From positions 1-8,498 of the forward strand of contig LXTK01000003.1 in assembly GCA_001643475.1 (NCBI GenBank): a stretch of 8,498 nt of DNA. The letters run 5' to 3'. Made by a program: the position numbers and the translations under genes. The stretch comes from Proteobacteria bacterium SPGG2. GTDB taxonomy: Bacteria; Pseudomonadota; Gammaproteobacteria; Acidiferrobacterales; SPGG2. Below are positions 1 through 6,252 of this stretch, one piece after another (positions within the stretch are counted from its first letter, which is position 1; each line of letters opens with the position of its first letter). The notes beneath the pieces are model-generated. The model did not search any database. It saw only the letters and a program-made list of their open reading frames with translations, and was not told the origin of the DNA.

Positions 1-2
1 AG

Positions 3-548
3 GAGGAAGCGCGGTGGCTTATTAAGAATGAAGGGCTGCCAATCGTAATTGTCAATCCATCTACCCCGGTCGGCCCCCGCGACATCAGGCCCACGCCCAC
101 TGGCCGTATGATCGTCGATGCCCTAAACGGGCGCATGCCGGCTTATGTCGATACGGGGCTTAACTTGGTACACGTCGACGACGTGGCGATCGGTCATCTG
201 CTCGCGTTCGAGCGCGGCAAGATCGGCGAATGCTATATTCTTGGGGGGCGCAACATGTCGTTAAAAGAGATTCTAGCTACCATTGCCGACATTACTGGAC
301 AGCGCCCACCCAAGATCCGTCTGCCACATAGCCTTGTTATTCCTGTCGCCTATATCTCGCAGGCATGGGCACGGATTAGCAAAGGCGGCGAGCCACGCAT
401 TACCGTCGACGGTGTACGTCTATCGAAAAAGCACATGTTCTTCTCGATCGAAAAGGCGAGACGCGAGCTTGGTTTTAACCCGCGCCCGGTCGAGGAGGCA
501 TTGCAAGAGGCTATTAGTTGGTTTCGCGAGAACGGTTATTGCCACTAA
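3..548 (+). CDS. hpnA: Hopanoid-associated sugar epimerase HpnA, C-terminal half (5' end outside window)
   Basis: The frame is open from the left edge (first full codon at 3) and ends at TAA 546-548, giving 181 residues of a protein normally about 330 long. It belongs to the extended short-chain dehydrogenase/NAD-dependent epimerase family. The visible part starts after the catalytic Tyr-xxx-Lys region and includes the substrate-side segment IVNPSTPVGPRD followed by PTPTGR, then AYVDTGLNLVHVDDVAIGHLLAFE and the YILGG strand. This string of motifs is characteristic of the HpnA group, encoded with hopanoid (squalene-hopene) genes and thought to act on the sugar-derived side chain or related sugar nucleotides; the exact substrate is not established. 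The ATG at 108 is internal to the domain and is not the true start. No T-rich terminator is seen after the stop; a 6-bp GTCGCC/GGCGAC hairpin lies at 574-588. Family assignment is confident, the hpnA name somewhat less so. Confidence 0.82.
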   Translation, partial: EEARWLIKNEGLPIVIVNPSTPVGPRDIRPTPTGRMIVDALNGRMPAYVDTGLNLVHVDDVAIGHLLAFERGKIGECYILGGRNMSLKEILATIADITGQRPPKIRLPHSLVIPVAYISQAWARISKGGEPRITVDGVRLSKKHMFFSIEKARRELGFNPRPVEEALQEAISWFRENGYCH

Positions 549-671
549 TGCACCCCGTTTAGTCCCTAATTCAGTCGCCTTCGGCGACGACATACAACCG
601 GGGCGGTCGCTCCAGCGCATCCATGCGCCCGCGACATTTGTGCATCCTGCACATCACCGGCCCCGTACGCG

Positions 672-856
672 GGTTACTTTGACTCGGACCTTCCTTGGTC
701 CTCGCCCTAACGGGTCGCCTTCGGCGGTCCAAATTTGATCCCCTCAAATTTGTCTTTTCGGCGGCAAGACAATTTTGCCGGGAGCAAAATTGGGCGCGCG
801 CTTGCTTCGCGCGCCCGCAAGGGGCCGCGCCAAGGACGGCGCGGCTCTAAGTAACC
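672..856. repeat. Candidate repeat element bounded by inverted GGTTACTT / AAGTAACC
   Basis: GGTTACTT at 672-679 and its exact reverse complement AAGTAACC at 849-856 frame a 185-bp block. Inside are six nested or serial hairpins, including the CAAATTTG pair, a 9-bp stem at 770-792, a 9-bp GC-rich stem at 792-816 and an 8-bp stem at 824-845. No coding sequence is present. The unit looks like a non-autonomous, structure-rich repeat, but with one copy in view the boundaries are inferred only from the terminal inverted repeat. Confidence 0.4.
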
Positions 857-942
857 AAAGAAACGCTCCCCCGGCGCTGCGCCGGCAAACCCAGCCGATC
901 CCCTCGCTTAGGCGCTGGGCTCAGAAGGTTCTCCGACAGGGC

Positions 943-1032
943 ATCTGACCTCCATGGATGGCCGCTCTCGCACGTCCTGTGCTTCGCGGCACCTGCACGT
1001 CCAGGTGCAATGGAGGGAATGCAAAGGATTGT
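943..1032 (+). repeat. Dispersed repeat, copy A (long form)
   Basis: Two conserved blocks, ATCTGACCTCCATGGA (943-958) and a 21-nt block at 1012-1032 ending in AATGCAAAGGATTGT, recur at 8217-8232 (16/16 identical) and 8234-8254 (20/21 identical). In this copy 53 nt separate the blocks; in the other copy a single base does. The extra segment holds two hairpins: GCAC/GTGC at 969-981, and GCACCTG/CAGGTGC at 989-1008. Confidence 0.7.
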
Positions 1033-1173
1033 AGGCCGCTCCTGCGCGTCCCTGCGCCCGCGGCATTAGTGCATCCGCGCCCCTTCGGGCTTGTACTTCG
1101 CCTGCGCGCCTCGTTCGGCTTGCTTTAAGGGGCGAAGAATTCAAGATGAAAGTGCGGGCCGCAGGGCGCGGTG

Positions 1174-1785
1174 TCAGTACGACCGCATCTGTCCAACTAA
1201 CACGCCCTGAATCTGAACGCGCTCGGGTGAATAGACCATGGGTTCCATCGTGCTATTGGCAGGTAACAGCATCACTTCGCCGGGGCGCTGATTGATTCGT
1301 TTCAGGGTTGCTTCTTCGCCGTCAATCAAGGCGACAACGATTTCACCGTTGCGGGCGTAATCCCGTTTCTCAATCACCACCCAGTCATGGTTGAGGATGC
1401 CGTCCTCTATCATGGAGTCGCCTTTGACTTGCAGTACGTAGCAAGGCTTGTTGGTGCGTAGGTTCGGAGGTACGTGCACATCTTCAGGATTCTCAATGGC
1501 TTCGATGGGTCGGCCAGCCGCGATGTAGCCGAGCAGAGGAAGTTGGTATTCCATCTGTTCTCGAACGGGTTCGCGCAATCGCACGCCCCGCTGTTTGCCA
1601 TCCATGGGATCGATCAATCCGGCCTCGACCAGGGCCTGCACGTGTTTGTGCATGGAGCCACGGGAGCTTAAGCCCAGGGCCTGGCACAGCTCGTCTAACG
1701 TGGGCGGTTGGGTGAACGTGGGTTGATGCTGCCGCAGGTAGTCGTAGATGGCCTGTTGACGGCGGGTTAGGACTGGTTCTGCCAT
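1174..1785 (-). CDS. lexA: LexA repressor, SOS-response regulator and self-cleaving protease
   Basis: This is a 203-residue LexA, the usual family length. It represses DNA-damage genes as a dimer and cuts itself when RecA filaments form on single-stranded DNA. The N-terminal winged helix-turn-helix spans about residues 1-70, starting LTRRQQAIYDYL. The S24-type protease domain follows: cleavage site Ala90-Gly91 in GYIAAGRP, nucleophile Ser124 in KGDSMIEDG, and general base Lys162 in EATLKRI. All catalytic parts are intact. The recognition-helix region (S40-K47, SSRGSMHK) differs from E. coli (RSPNAAEE): the E. coli contact residues Asn41, Glu44 and Glu45 are Gly, His and Lys here, so a different operator is expected. 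The start at 1785 has GAGG four bases upstream on the coding strand. The gene is divergent from recA and shares its control region, including two GTTC/GAAC direct-repeat sites. No strong intrinsic terminator is seen after the stop. Confidence 0.96.
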   Translation of the reverse strand: MAEPVLTRRQQAIYDYLRQHQPTFTQPPTLDELCQALGLSSRGSMHKHVQALVEAGLIDPMDGKQRGVRLREPVREQMEYQLPLLGYIAAGRPIEAIENPEDVHVPPNLRTNKPCYVLQVKGDSMIEDGILNHDWVVIEKRDYARNGEIVVALIDGEEATLKRINQRPGEVMLLPANSTMEPMVYSPERVQIQGVLVGQMRSY

Positions 1786-1855
1786 ATCGCCTCGCTTATT
1801 TCGACCCCAGTGGCCGGTTTTGTTAAGGGGTTGCCCCCAGCCTGAAATGGGTTGT

Positions 1856-1901
1856 GTTCTCTATCGGTTCTATAGTATCATAACGAGAACGGATAGAGAA
1901 C
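1856..1901. promoter_or_regulatory. Divergent lexA/recA operator: two LexA-box-like GTTC-N7-GTTC sites in inverted orientation
   Basis: Site 1 is GTTCTCTATCGGTTC (1856-1870) and site 2 is GAACGGATAGAGAAC (1887-1901). Site 2 is the reverse complement of site 1 apart from one spacer base, so the whole is a large imperfect palindrome. Each fits GTTC-N7-GTTC (or GAAC-N7-GAAC on the other strand), the direct-repeat LexA box described in alphaproteobacteria such as Rhodobacter. Between them lies AT-rich sequence with -10-like hexamers in both directions: TATAGT 1871-1876 for recA, and the complement of 1877-1882, TATGAT, for lexA. No good -35 is evident. No CTGT-N8-ACAG box is visible in this intergenic region. 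LexA binding is inferred. Confidence 0.7.
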
Positions 1902-1941
1902 TACCTAACACCCATGAACGGGTCAATGCCACGATCAAAAT

Positions 1942-1957
1942 AAGGAGCACGAAGATG
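1942..1957 (+). promoter_or_regulatory. Strong ribosome-binding site and alternative in-frame recA start at 1955
   Basis: AAGGAG at 1942-1947 sits 7 nt before ATG 1955-1957. That ATG is in frame with recA, and no stop intervenes before 2057. If used, RecA gains MSSSPAATCEIIATEQKRPR and a further 14 residues, including a basic patch (KRPRRSRS). The site at 2057 has only GGAG (2047-2050). Confidence 0.5.
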
Positions 1958-2056
1958 TCTAGTTCGCCCGCAGCCACTTGTGAAATAATCGCCACCGAGC
2001 AAAAGCGCCCACGTCGGTCCCGATCCGGGCCGTCGTTCCCACCCCTGGAGCCAGTA

Positions 2057-3106
2057 ATGGACAGCAACAAAAGCAAGGCCCTTAGCGCCGCCCTCGGCCA
2101 GATCGAGAAACAATTCGGTAAGGGCTCGCTAATGCGCCTTGGCGACTCGGGCACCATCCAAAAAGTAGGCGTCATTTCCACCGGGTCATTGAGCATCGAC
2201 ATTGCCCTAGGTATCGGCGGCCTGCCGCAGGGACGCGTGAGTGAAATCTACGGGCCGGAATCCTCGGGAAAGACAACACTGGCCCTGCATGTGATCGCAG
2301 AAGCACAACGCAATGGCGGCACCGCCGCTTTCATCGATGCCGAGCACGCGTTGGACCCGTCCTATGCCCAAAAGCTTGGCGTCAATGTCGATGACCTGTT
2401 GGTCTCGCAACCGGATACCGGCGAGCAGGCCTTAGAGATTACAGACATGTTGGTGCGTTCGGGTGCGGTCGCTGTGGTGGTCATCGACTCTGTGGCTGCG
2501 CTCACGCCTAAGGCCGAGATCGAAGGCGAGATGGGTGATTCCCACATGGGTCTGCAGGCACGACTGATGTCGCAGGCGCTGCGCAAACTCACTGCCAATA
2601 TTAAGCGTTCCAATACCTTGGTGGTTTTCATCAACCAGATCCGCATGAAGATTGGCGTGATGTTTGGTAACCCGGAGACCACAACCGGCGGTAATGCCCT
2701 TAAGTTTTATGCCTCCGTGCGGTTAGATATCCGTCGTATCGGCGCGATCAAGAAGGGCGATGAAGTTGTCGGTAACCAAACGAGGGTCAAGGTTGTAAAA
2801 AACAAGTTGGCACCACCCTTCAGGAAGTGCGAATTTGATATCCTTTATGACGAAGGCATCTCCAAAGAGGGTGAGCTCATCGACCTGGGCGTCATCCATG
2901 GGATCGTCGACAAATCGGGTGCCTGGTATAGCTATAACAAGGATCGCATTGGTCAGGGTAAGGATACTGCCCGCCAGTTCCTTAAGGAGAATCCGAAAAT
3001 CGCAGCGGAGATAGAGGGCCGTATTCGCGACACCCTCGATATCGGCGGACATACTGACTCTGACGCTGATGTCGATGCGTTAGAGGCCGAGGAGGCAGAG
3101 GCCTGA
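2057..3106 (+). CDS. recA: RecA recombinase, DNA strand exchange and SOS co-protease
   Basis: From ATG 2057 the product is 349 residues, the normal RecA length, beginning MDSNKSKALSAALGQIEKQFGKGS. RecA forms an ATP-dependent filament on single-stranded DNA, drives homologous recombination and triggers LexA self-cleavage. Visible motifs are Walker A GPESSGKT (66-73), catalytic Glu96 in DAEHALD, Walker B ending VVVIDS (about 139-144), loop L1 around EGEMGDSHMG (156-165), the FINQIRMKIGVMFG segment leading into loop L2 (191-204), and an acidic tail DADVDALEAEEAEA. I chose 2057 because it matches the family N-terminus and has GGAG 6 nt upstream. However, an in-frame ATG at 1955 has a stronger Shine-Dalgarno (AAGGAG, 1942-1947, 7-nt spacing) and would add 34 residues, giving 383. 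The frame stays open further upstream, to a TTG or CTG near 1820. Expression is probably LexA-controlled from the divergent operator. recX follows directly. Confidence 0.95.
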   Translation: MDSNKSKALSAALGQIEKQFGKGSLMRLGDSGTIQKVGVISTGSLSIDIALGIGGLPQGRVSEIYGPESSGKTTLALHVIAEAQRNGGTAAFIDAEHALDPSYAQKLGVNVDDLLVSQPDTGEQALEITDMLVRSGAVAVVVIDSVAALTPKAEIEGEMGDSHMGLQARLMSQALRKLTANIKRSNTLVVFINQIRMKIGVMFGNPETTTGGNALKFYASVRLDIRRIGAIKKGDEVVGNQTRVKVVKNKLAPPFRKCEFDILYDEGISKEGELIDLGVIHGIVDKSGAWYSYNKDRIGQGKDTARQFLKENPKIAAEIEGRIRDTLDIGGHTDSDADVDALEAEEAEA

Positions 3107-3135
3107 GACATGCCCCCACGGATAAACCCATCAGT

Positions 3136-3579
3136 TTGGCGCAGGTCAAACGTTTAGCGCTCGATCTACTTACGCGCCGTGAACACAGCCGGCACGAGCT
3201 GCATAGCAAACTGATTAGCAAGGGCTGCCCCGACCACATAGCCGGGGAAGCCCTTGCTGACCTGGAGTCGTCGCGTTTACTATCTGATCGACGTTTTGCC
3301 GAAAACCTGGTGCAGACGCGCCGGCAACGTGGCTATGGCCCGCTTCGTATTCAAAGGGAGATGCTCGACAAGGGTGTCGATGGTGAACTGATCCAGCGCA
3401 GTTTGGATGCCGGCGACCTGCAATGGGTAGAACTCAGCAAACACGTCCGGCGCAAGAGATTCGGCGACAAGCTACCCAGCAACTACGCGGAACGCGCCAA
3501 GCAGGCGCGCTTCTTACAATATCGTGGGTTTACGTTTGATCAAATACGATGTGTTTTTGATGTTAATGACTTAGAATAA
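3136..3579 (+). CDS. recX: RecX, regulator of RecA filaments
   Basis: The 147-residue product matches RecX in length and in its three-helix-repeat pattern. It has a first repeat LALDLLTRREHSRHELHSKL, a second LADLESSRLLSDRRFAENLVQTRRQRGYGPLRIQREM, and a third around YAERAKQARFLQYRGFTFDQIRCVF. RecX caps or destabilises RecA filaments in the cytoplasm, and its place right after recA fits that role. The start is uncertain. The frame opens at 3070 but has no ATG or GTG before the conserved region. The first standard start is TTG 3136, without a clear ribosome-binding site. CTG 3103, overlapping the recA stop, has GGAGG (3091-3095) at 7-nt spacing. Translational coupling to recA is likely either way. 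The stop TAA (3577-3579) lies in the loop of the palindrome before alaS. The family is clear; the N-terminus is not. Confidence 0.88.
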   Translation: MAQVKRLALDLLTRREHSRHELHSKLISKGCPDHIAGEALADLESSRLLSDRRFAENLVQTRRQRGYGPLRIQREMLDKGVDGELIQRSLDAGDLQWVELSKHVRRKRFGDKLPSNYAERAKQARFLQYRGFTFDQIRCVFDVNDLE

Positions 3580-3590
3580 ATCTAAGTCAT
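3566..3590. promoter_or_regulatory. 10-bp perfect palindrome spanning the recX stop and the alaS start codon
   Basis: ATGACTTAGA (3566-3575) and its exact reverse complement TCTAAGTCAT (3581-3590) flank the 5-nt loop ATAAA. The recX stop TAA (3577-3579) is in the loop, and the first two bases of the alaS ATG (3589-3591) close the stem. No purine-rich Shine-Dalgarno is visible before alaS; its place is taken by the stem. As RNA it could hide the alaS start until ribosomes finishing recX open it; as DNA it could be an operator. There is no T-run, so it is not an intrinsic terminator. Confidence 0.7.
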
Positions 3591-6189
3591 GAAGAGTACA
3601 GATATCCGCCAGCTTTTTCTAGATTACTTTAAGCGCCAGGATCACCAGATCGTGGCCTCCAGCCCACTCGTGCCCGCCAACGACCCAACGCTGCTGTTCA
3701 CTAATGCCGGCATGGTGCAGTTCAAAGATGTGTTCTTAGGGTCTGACAAGCGATCCTACAAGCGTGCCGTCACTGCGCAGCGCTGTCTGCGCGTCGGCGG
3801 TAAACACAACGATCTCGAAAACGTCGGTTATACAGCACGCCACCATACGTTCTTTGAAATGCTTGGGAATTTCAGTTTCGGTGATTATTTCAAACGTGAC
3901 GCCATCGGTTTCGCTTGGGAGCTCATGACCCAAGACATGGGCCTGGCGCCCGATAAGCTTTGGGTCACGGTGTACGAAGAGGATGATGAAGCCGCCAATA
4001 TCTGGTTAAACGAGATCGGCGTGCCGAAGAAACGTTTTGCTCGCATGGGGGCCGACAGCAACTTTTGGGCAATGGGCGATACGGGTCCTTGTGGACCATG
4101 TTCAGAGATTTTCTATGACCACGGTCCCGAGGTTGCCGGTAGTCCGCCGGGTAGCCCGGATGAACACGGGGATCGTTACGTCGAGATCTGGAACCTAGTG
4201 TTCATGCAGTTCAACCGTGACGAACAAGGGAAACTCGACCCGCTACCGCGCCCGTCGGTTGACACCGGCATGGGTTTGGAGCGCATCGCCGCTATTTTGC
4301 AGGGCGTACATAGCAACTACGACATCGATCTTTTCCAACACCTGATGCAGGCGGCGGCGGAGATCGTGGACATTGAAGACACCGATAACAATTCGCTACG
4401 CGTAATCGCCGATCATATTCGTGCCTGTGCCTTTCTCGTTGCCGATGGCGTCGTGCCTTCCAACGAGGGCCGTGGCTATGTCTTACGGCGTATCATTCGC
4501 CGGGCTGCCCGGCATGGTTATGAGCTCGGTTTGCGCGAGCCCTTCTTCCACAAACTCGTCGGTCCGCTCGATACGGAAATGGGCCAGGCTTATCCGGAGC
4601 TGCCCAAGGCACGCAAACAGATCGAGCGCGTCCTTAAGCAAGAAGAGGCACGTTTTGCTGAAACCTTAGAGCAGGGCATGAAGATCCTCAATCAAAGCCT
4701 TGCAGATCTGTCGGGGAAACAACTCCCAGGTGAGACCGTATTTAAACTCTATGACACCTATGGGTTCCCAGTGGACCTGACCGAGGACTACGCGCGCCAG
4801 CAAGATGTGAGTGTCGATCTCGCTGGCTATGAACGGGCGATGGCAGCACAGCGCGAACGTGGGCGTGCTGCATCCGCTTTTAAGGTAAATGCGAAAGTTG
4901 GTGCCATCGATGTCGGGGACTCGACGTTCAGCGGTTACGACACGACTGACGACCAGGGTAAAGTGCAACATATCTTTGTCGATGACCGAGAGGTTGAAAG
5001 CATCGGCGCCGGTCAGGACGGCGTCATCCATCTCGACCAAACCCCGTTCTACGCTGAAGCTGGCGGCCAAGTTGGCGATCAGGGTTGGCTTCGCACAGGA
5101 TCCGCAACCTTTGTGGTGCAAGACACGCAGAAGGTGCAGAAATCACACGCCCACATTGGCCGTGTCGAGAAAGGAGAGATCAAGGTGGGTGAAGTTGTGC
5201 GCGCAGAAGTCGATGCCAACCGGCGTCAGGCCACCGCCTGCAATCATTCGGCCACCCACCTCTTGCACGCGGCCTTGAAAAAGACTTTGGGTCCGCACGT
5301 TGTGCAAAAGGGTTCTTTGGTTGAGGCGCCTAGGCTGCGCTTCGACTTCTCGCATTTCGAGCCGGTAACGCCGGCGCAGCTCGAACAAGTCGAGCGACTA
5401 GCCAACGATGAAATTCGCGCCAATCGGCCAGCACAAATTCGCACCATGGCGCTCGAAGAGGCGCTCGACTCAGGGGCGGCGGCATTGTTTGGCGAGAAGT
5501 ACGATGAGCGAGTGCGTGTGGTGGCCATGGGTGATTTCTCGACCGAACTTTGTGGAGGTACCCATGTAGCGCGTACTGGCGATATCGGTCTATTCAAGAT
5601 CGTGTCGGAAGGGGGCATTGCGGCCGGAGTCCGACGCATCGAGGCATTGACGGGACAGGGTGCGCTCGATTACGTGCGGGAAACCGAAGCGCGCTTGCAG
5701 CGAATCGCGGAGAGGGTTAAGGGTAGCCCTGATGACGCCGAGCAAAAGGTCGAACAACTGGGTCTGCGCGTGCGCGCCTTGGAGAAGGATTTGGAAAACC
5801 TTCGTCGCCAGCTCGCAAGCGGTACTGGTGTAACGTTGGAGGAACAAGCCAAGGAGATTGATGGCATTAAGGTGTTGGCGGCGCGCTTGGATGGCGCCGA
5901 CGCCAAAGGTCTGCGTGAGCAAGTCGATCGTCTTAAGGATAAGTTCGGTAGCGGTGCCATCGTGCTCGGTGCGGCCGACGGCGACAAGGTAATCCTGGTG
6001 GCCGGCGTTACCAAGGACCTCACTAAACGTGTTCACGCTGGCAAGATGGTCAACGAAGTTGCCAGCCGAATCGGTGGTAAAGGTGGTGGGCGTCCAGATA
6101 TGGCGCAGGCGGGTGGCAACGATCCATCCAAGCTCGACGCGGCGCTTGCTAACATCCCGGCTTGGATTGAGACCCAGCTCAATCCTTAG
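3589..6189 (+). CDS. alaS: Alanyl-tRNA synthetase (AlaRS)
   Basis: The 866-residue protein charges tRNA-Ala with alanine and hydrolyses mischarged Ser- and Gly-tRNA-Ala. E. coli AlaRS has 876 residues, so it is full length. The class II catalytic core occupies about residues 1-440: TNAGMVQFKDVFLG (38-51), GRGYVLRRIIRRAARHG near 294-310, and motif 3 VDTGMGLERI (224-233) with Asp225 at the alanine-selecting position. The editing domain has the expected zinc ligands His553 and His557 (HSATH) plus Cys655 and His659 (CGGTH). A coiled-coil linker follows (VEQLGLRVRALEKDLENLRRQ), then the C-Ala domain with GGRPDMAQAGG (833-843). The start at 3589 matches the family N-terminus MKSTDIRQLFLDYF. It lies 9 nt after recX and is embedded in a palindrome rather than preceded by a normal ribosome-binding site. 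In E. coli, AlaRS represses its own gene through a palindrome near the promoter; something similar here is only inferred. Confidence 0.98.
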   Translation: MKSTDIRQLFLDYFKRQDHQIVASSPLVPANDPTLLFTNAGMVQFKDVFLGSDKRSYKRAVTAQRCLRVGGKHNDLENVGYTARHHTFFEMLGNFSFGDYFKRDAIGFAWELMTQDMGLAPDKLWVTVYEEDDEAANIWLNEIGVPKKRFARMGADSNFWAMGDTGPCGPCSEIFYDHGPEVAGSPPGSPDEHGDRYVEIWNLVFMQFNRDEQGKLDPLPRPSVDTGMGLERIAAILQGVHSNYDIDLFQHLMQAAAEIVDIEDTDNNSLRVIADHIRACAFLVADGVVPSNEGRGYVLRRIIRRAARHGYELGLREPFFHKLVGPLDTEMGQAYPELPKARKQIERVLKQEEARFAETLEQGMKILNQSLADLSGKQLPGETVFKLYDTYGFPVDLTEDYARQQDVSVDLAGYERAMAAQRERGRAASAFKVNAKVGAIDVGDSTFSGYDTTDDQGKVQHIFVDDREVESIGAGQDGVIHLDQTPFYAEAGGQVGDQGWLRTGSATFVVQDTQKVQKSHAHIGRVEKGEIKVGEVVRAEVDANRRQATACNHSATHLLHAALKKTLGPHVVQKGSLVEAPRLRFDFSHFEPVTPAQLEQVERLANDEIRANRPAQIRTMALEEALDSGAAALFGEKYDERVRVVAMGDFSTELCGGTHVARTGDIGLFKIVSEGGIAAGVRRIEALTGQGALDYVRETEARLQRIAERVKGSPDDAEQKVEQLGLRVRALEKDLENLRRQLASGTGVTLEEQAKEIDGIKVLAARLDGADAKGLREQVDRLKDKFGSGAIVLGAADGDKVILVAGVTKDLTKRVHAGKMVNEVASRIGGKGGGRPDMAQAGGNDPSKLDAALANIPAWIETQLNP

Positions 6190-6252
6190 GCTTGAGCAGC
6201 GCTGATCCCAAGAATTAGGTAATCTCTCCCTTTACGCTTTGGGACGACGCCA

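Larger units (their letters stand above)
549..1173. repeat. Gene-free mosaic of short hairpins and repeats between hpnA and lexA
   Basis: I see no credible gene in these 625 bases. The stretch is packed with short perfect inverted repeats. With arm coordinates they are: GTCGCC/GGCGAC 574-579/583-588; GGACC/GGTCC 686-690/697-701; CAATTTTGC/GCAAAATTG 770-778/784-792; GGGCGCGCG/CGCGCGCCC 792-800/808-816; GCCGCGCC/GGCGCGGC 824-831/838-845; GCACCTG/CAGGTGC 989-995/1002-1008. CAAATTTG occurs twice (730-737, 745-752) and GTCGCCTTCGGCG twice (574-586, 714-726). The open frames here translate to Arg/Ala/Ser/Pro-rich proteins with no motif. The texture resembles the dispersed intergenic repeats common in several gammaproteobacterial genomes. 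Confidence 0.75.

Noticed and set aside
283..738. Plus-strand open frame of 151 codons across the hpnA 3' end and the hairpin mosaic
   Set aside because: It overlaps hpnA out of frame, then reads through palindromic repeats; the product is Arg/Ser/Pro-rich with no motif.
908..1144. Minus-strand open frame of 78 codons downstream of lexA
   Set aside because: It lies entirely in the repeat region, with a composition typical of translated GC-rich hairpins and no recognisable domain.
549..1173. CRISPR array or insertion sequence
   Set aside because: There are no regularly spaced identical repeats, no transposase fragment and no target-site duplication.
3110..3157. Short ORF starting at ATG 3110 between recA and recX
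   Set aside because: Only 15 codons, out of frame with recX, no motif; treated as incidental to the recX start question.
4666..5121. Long antisense frames within alaS, and similar ones in lysC and recA
   Set aside because: They are fully inside strongly conserved coding sequence on the other strand, with no family resemblance; shadows of codon bias.
6190..6252. Terminator between alaS and lysC
   Set aside because: Only a 5-6 bp CCCAAG/CTTTGGG pairing with a long loop and no T-run.
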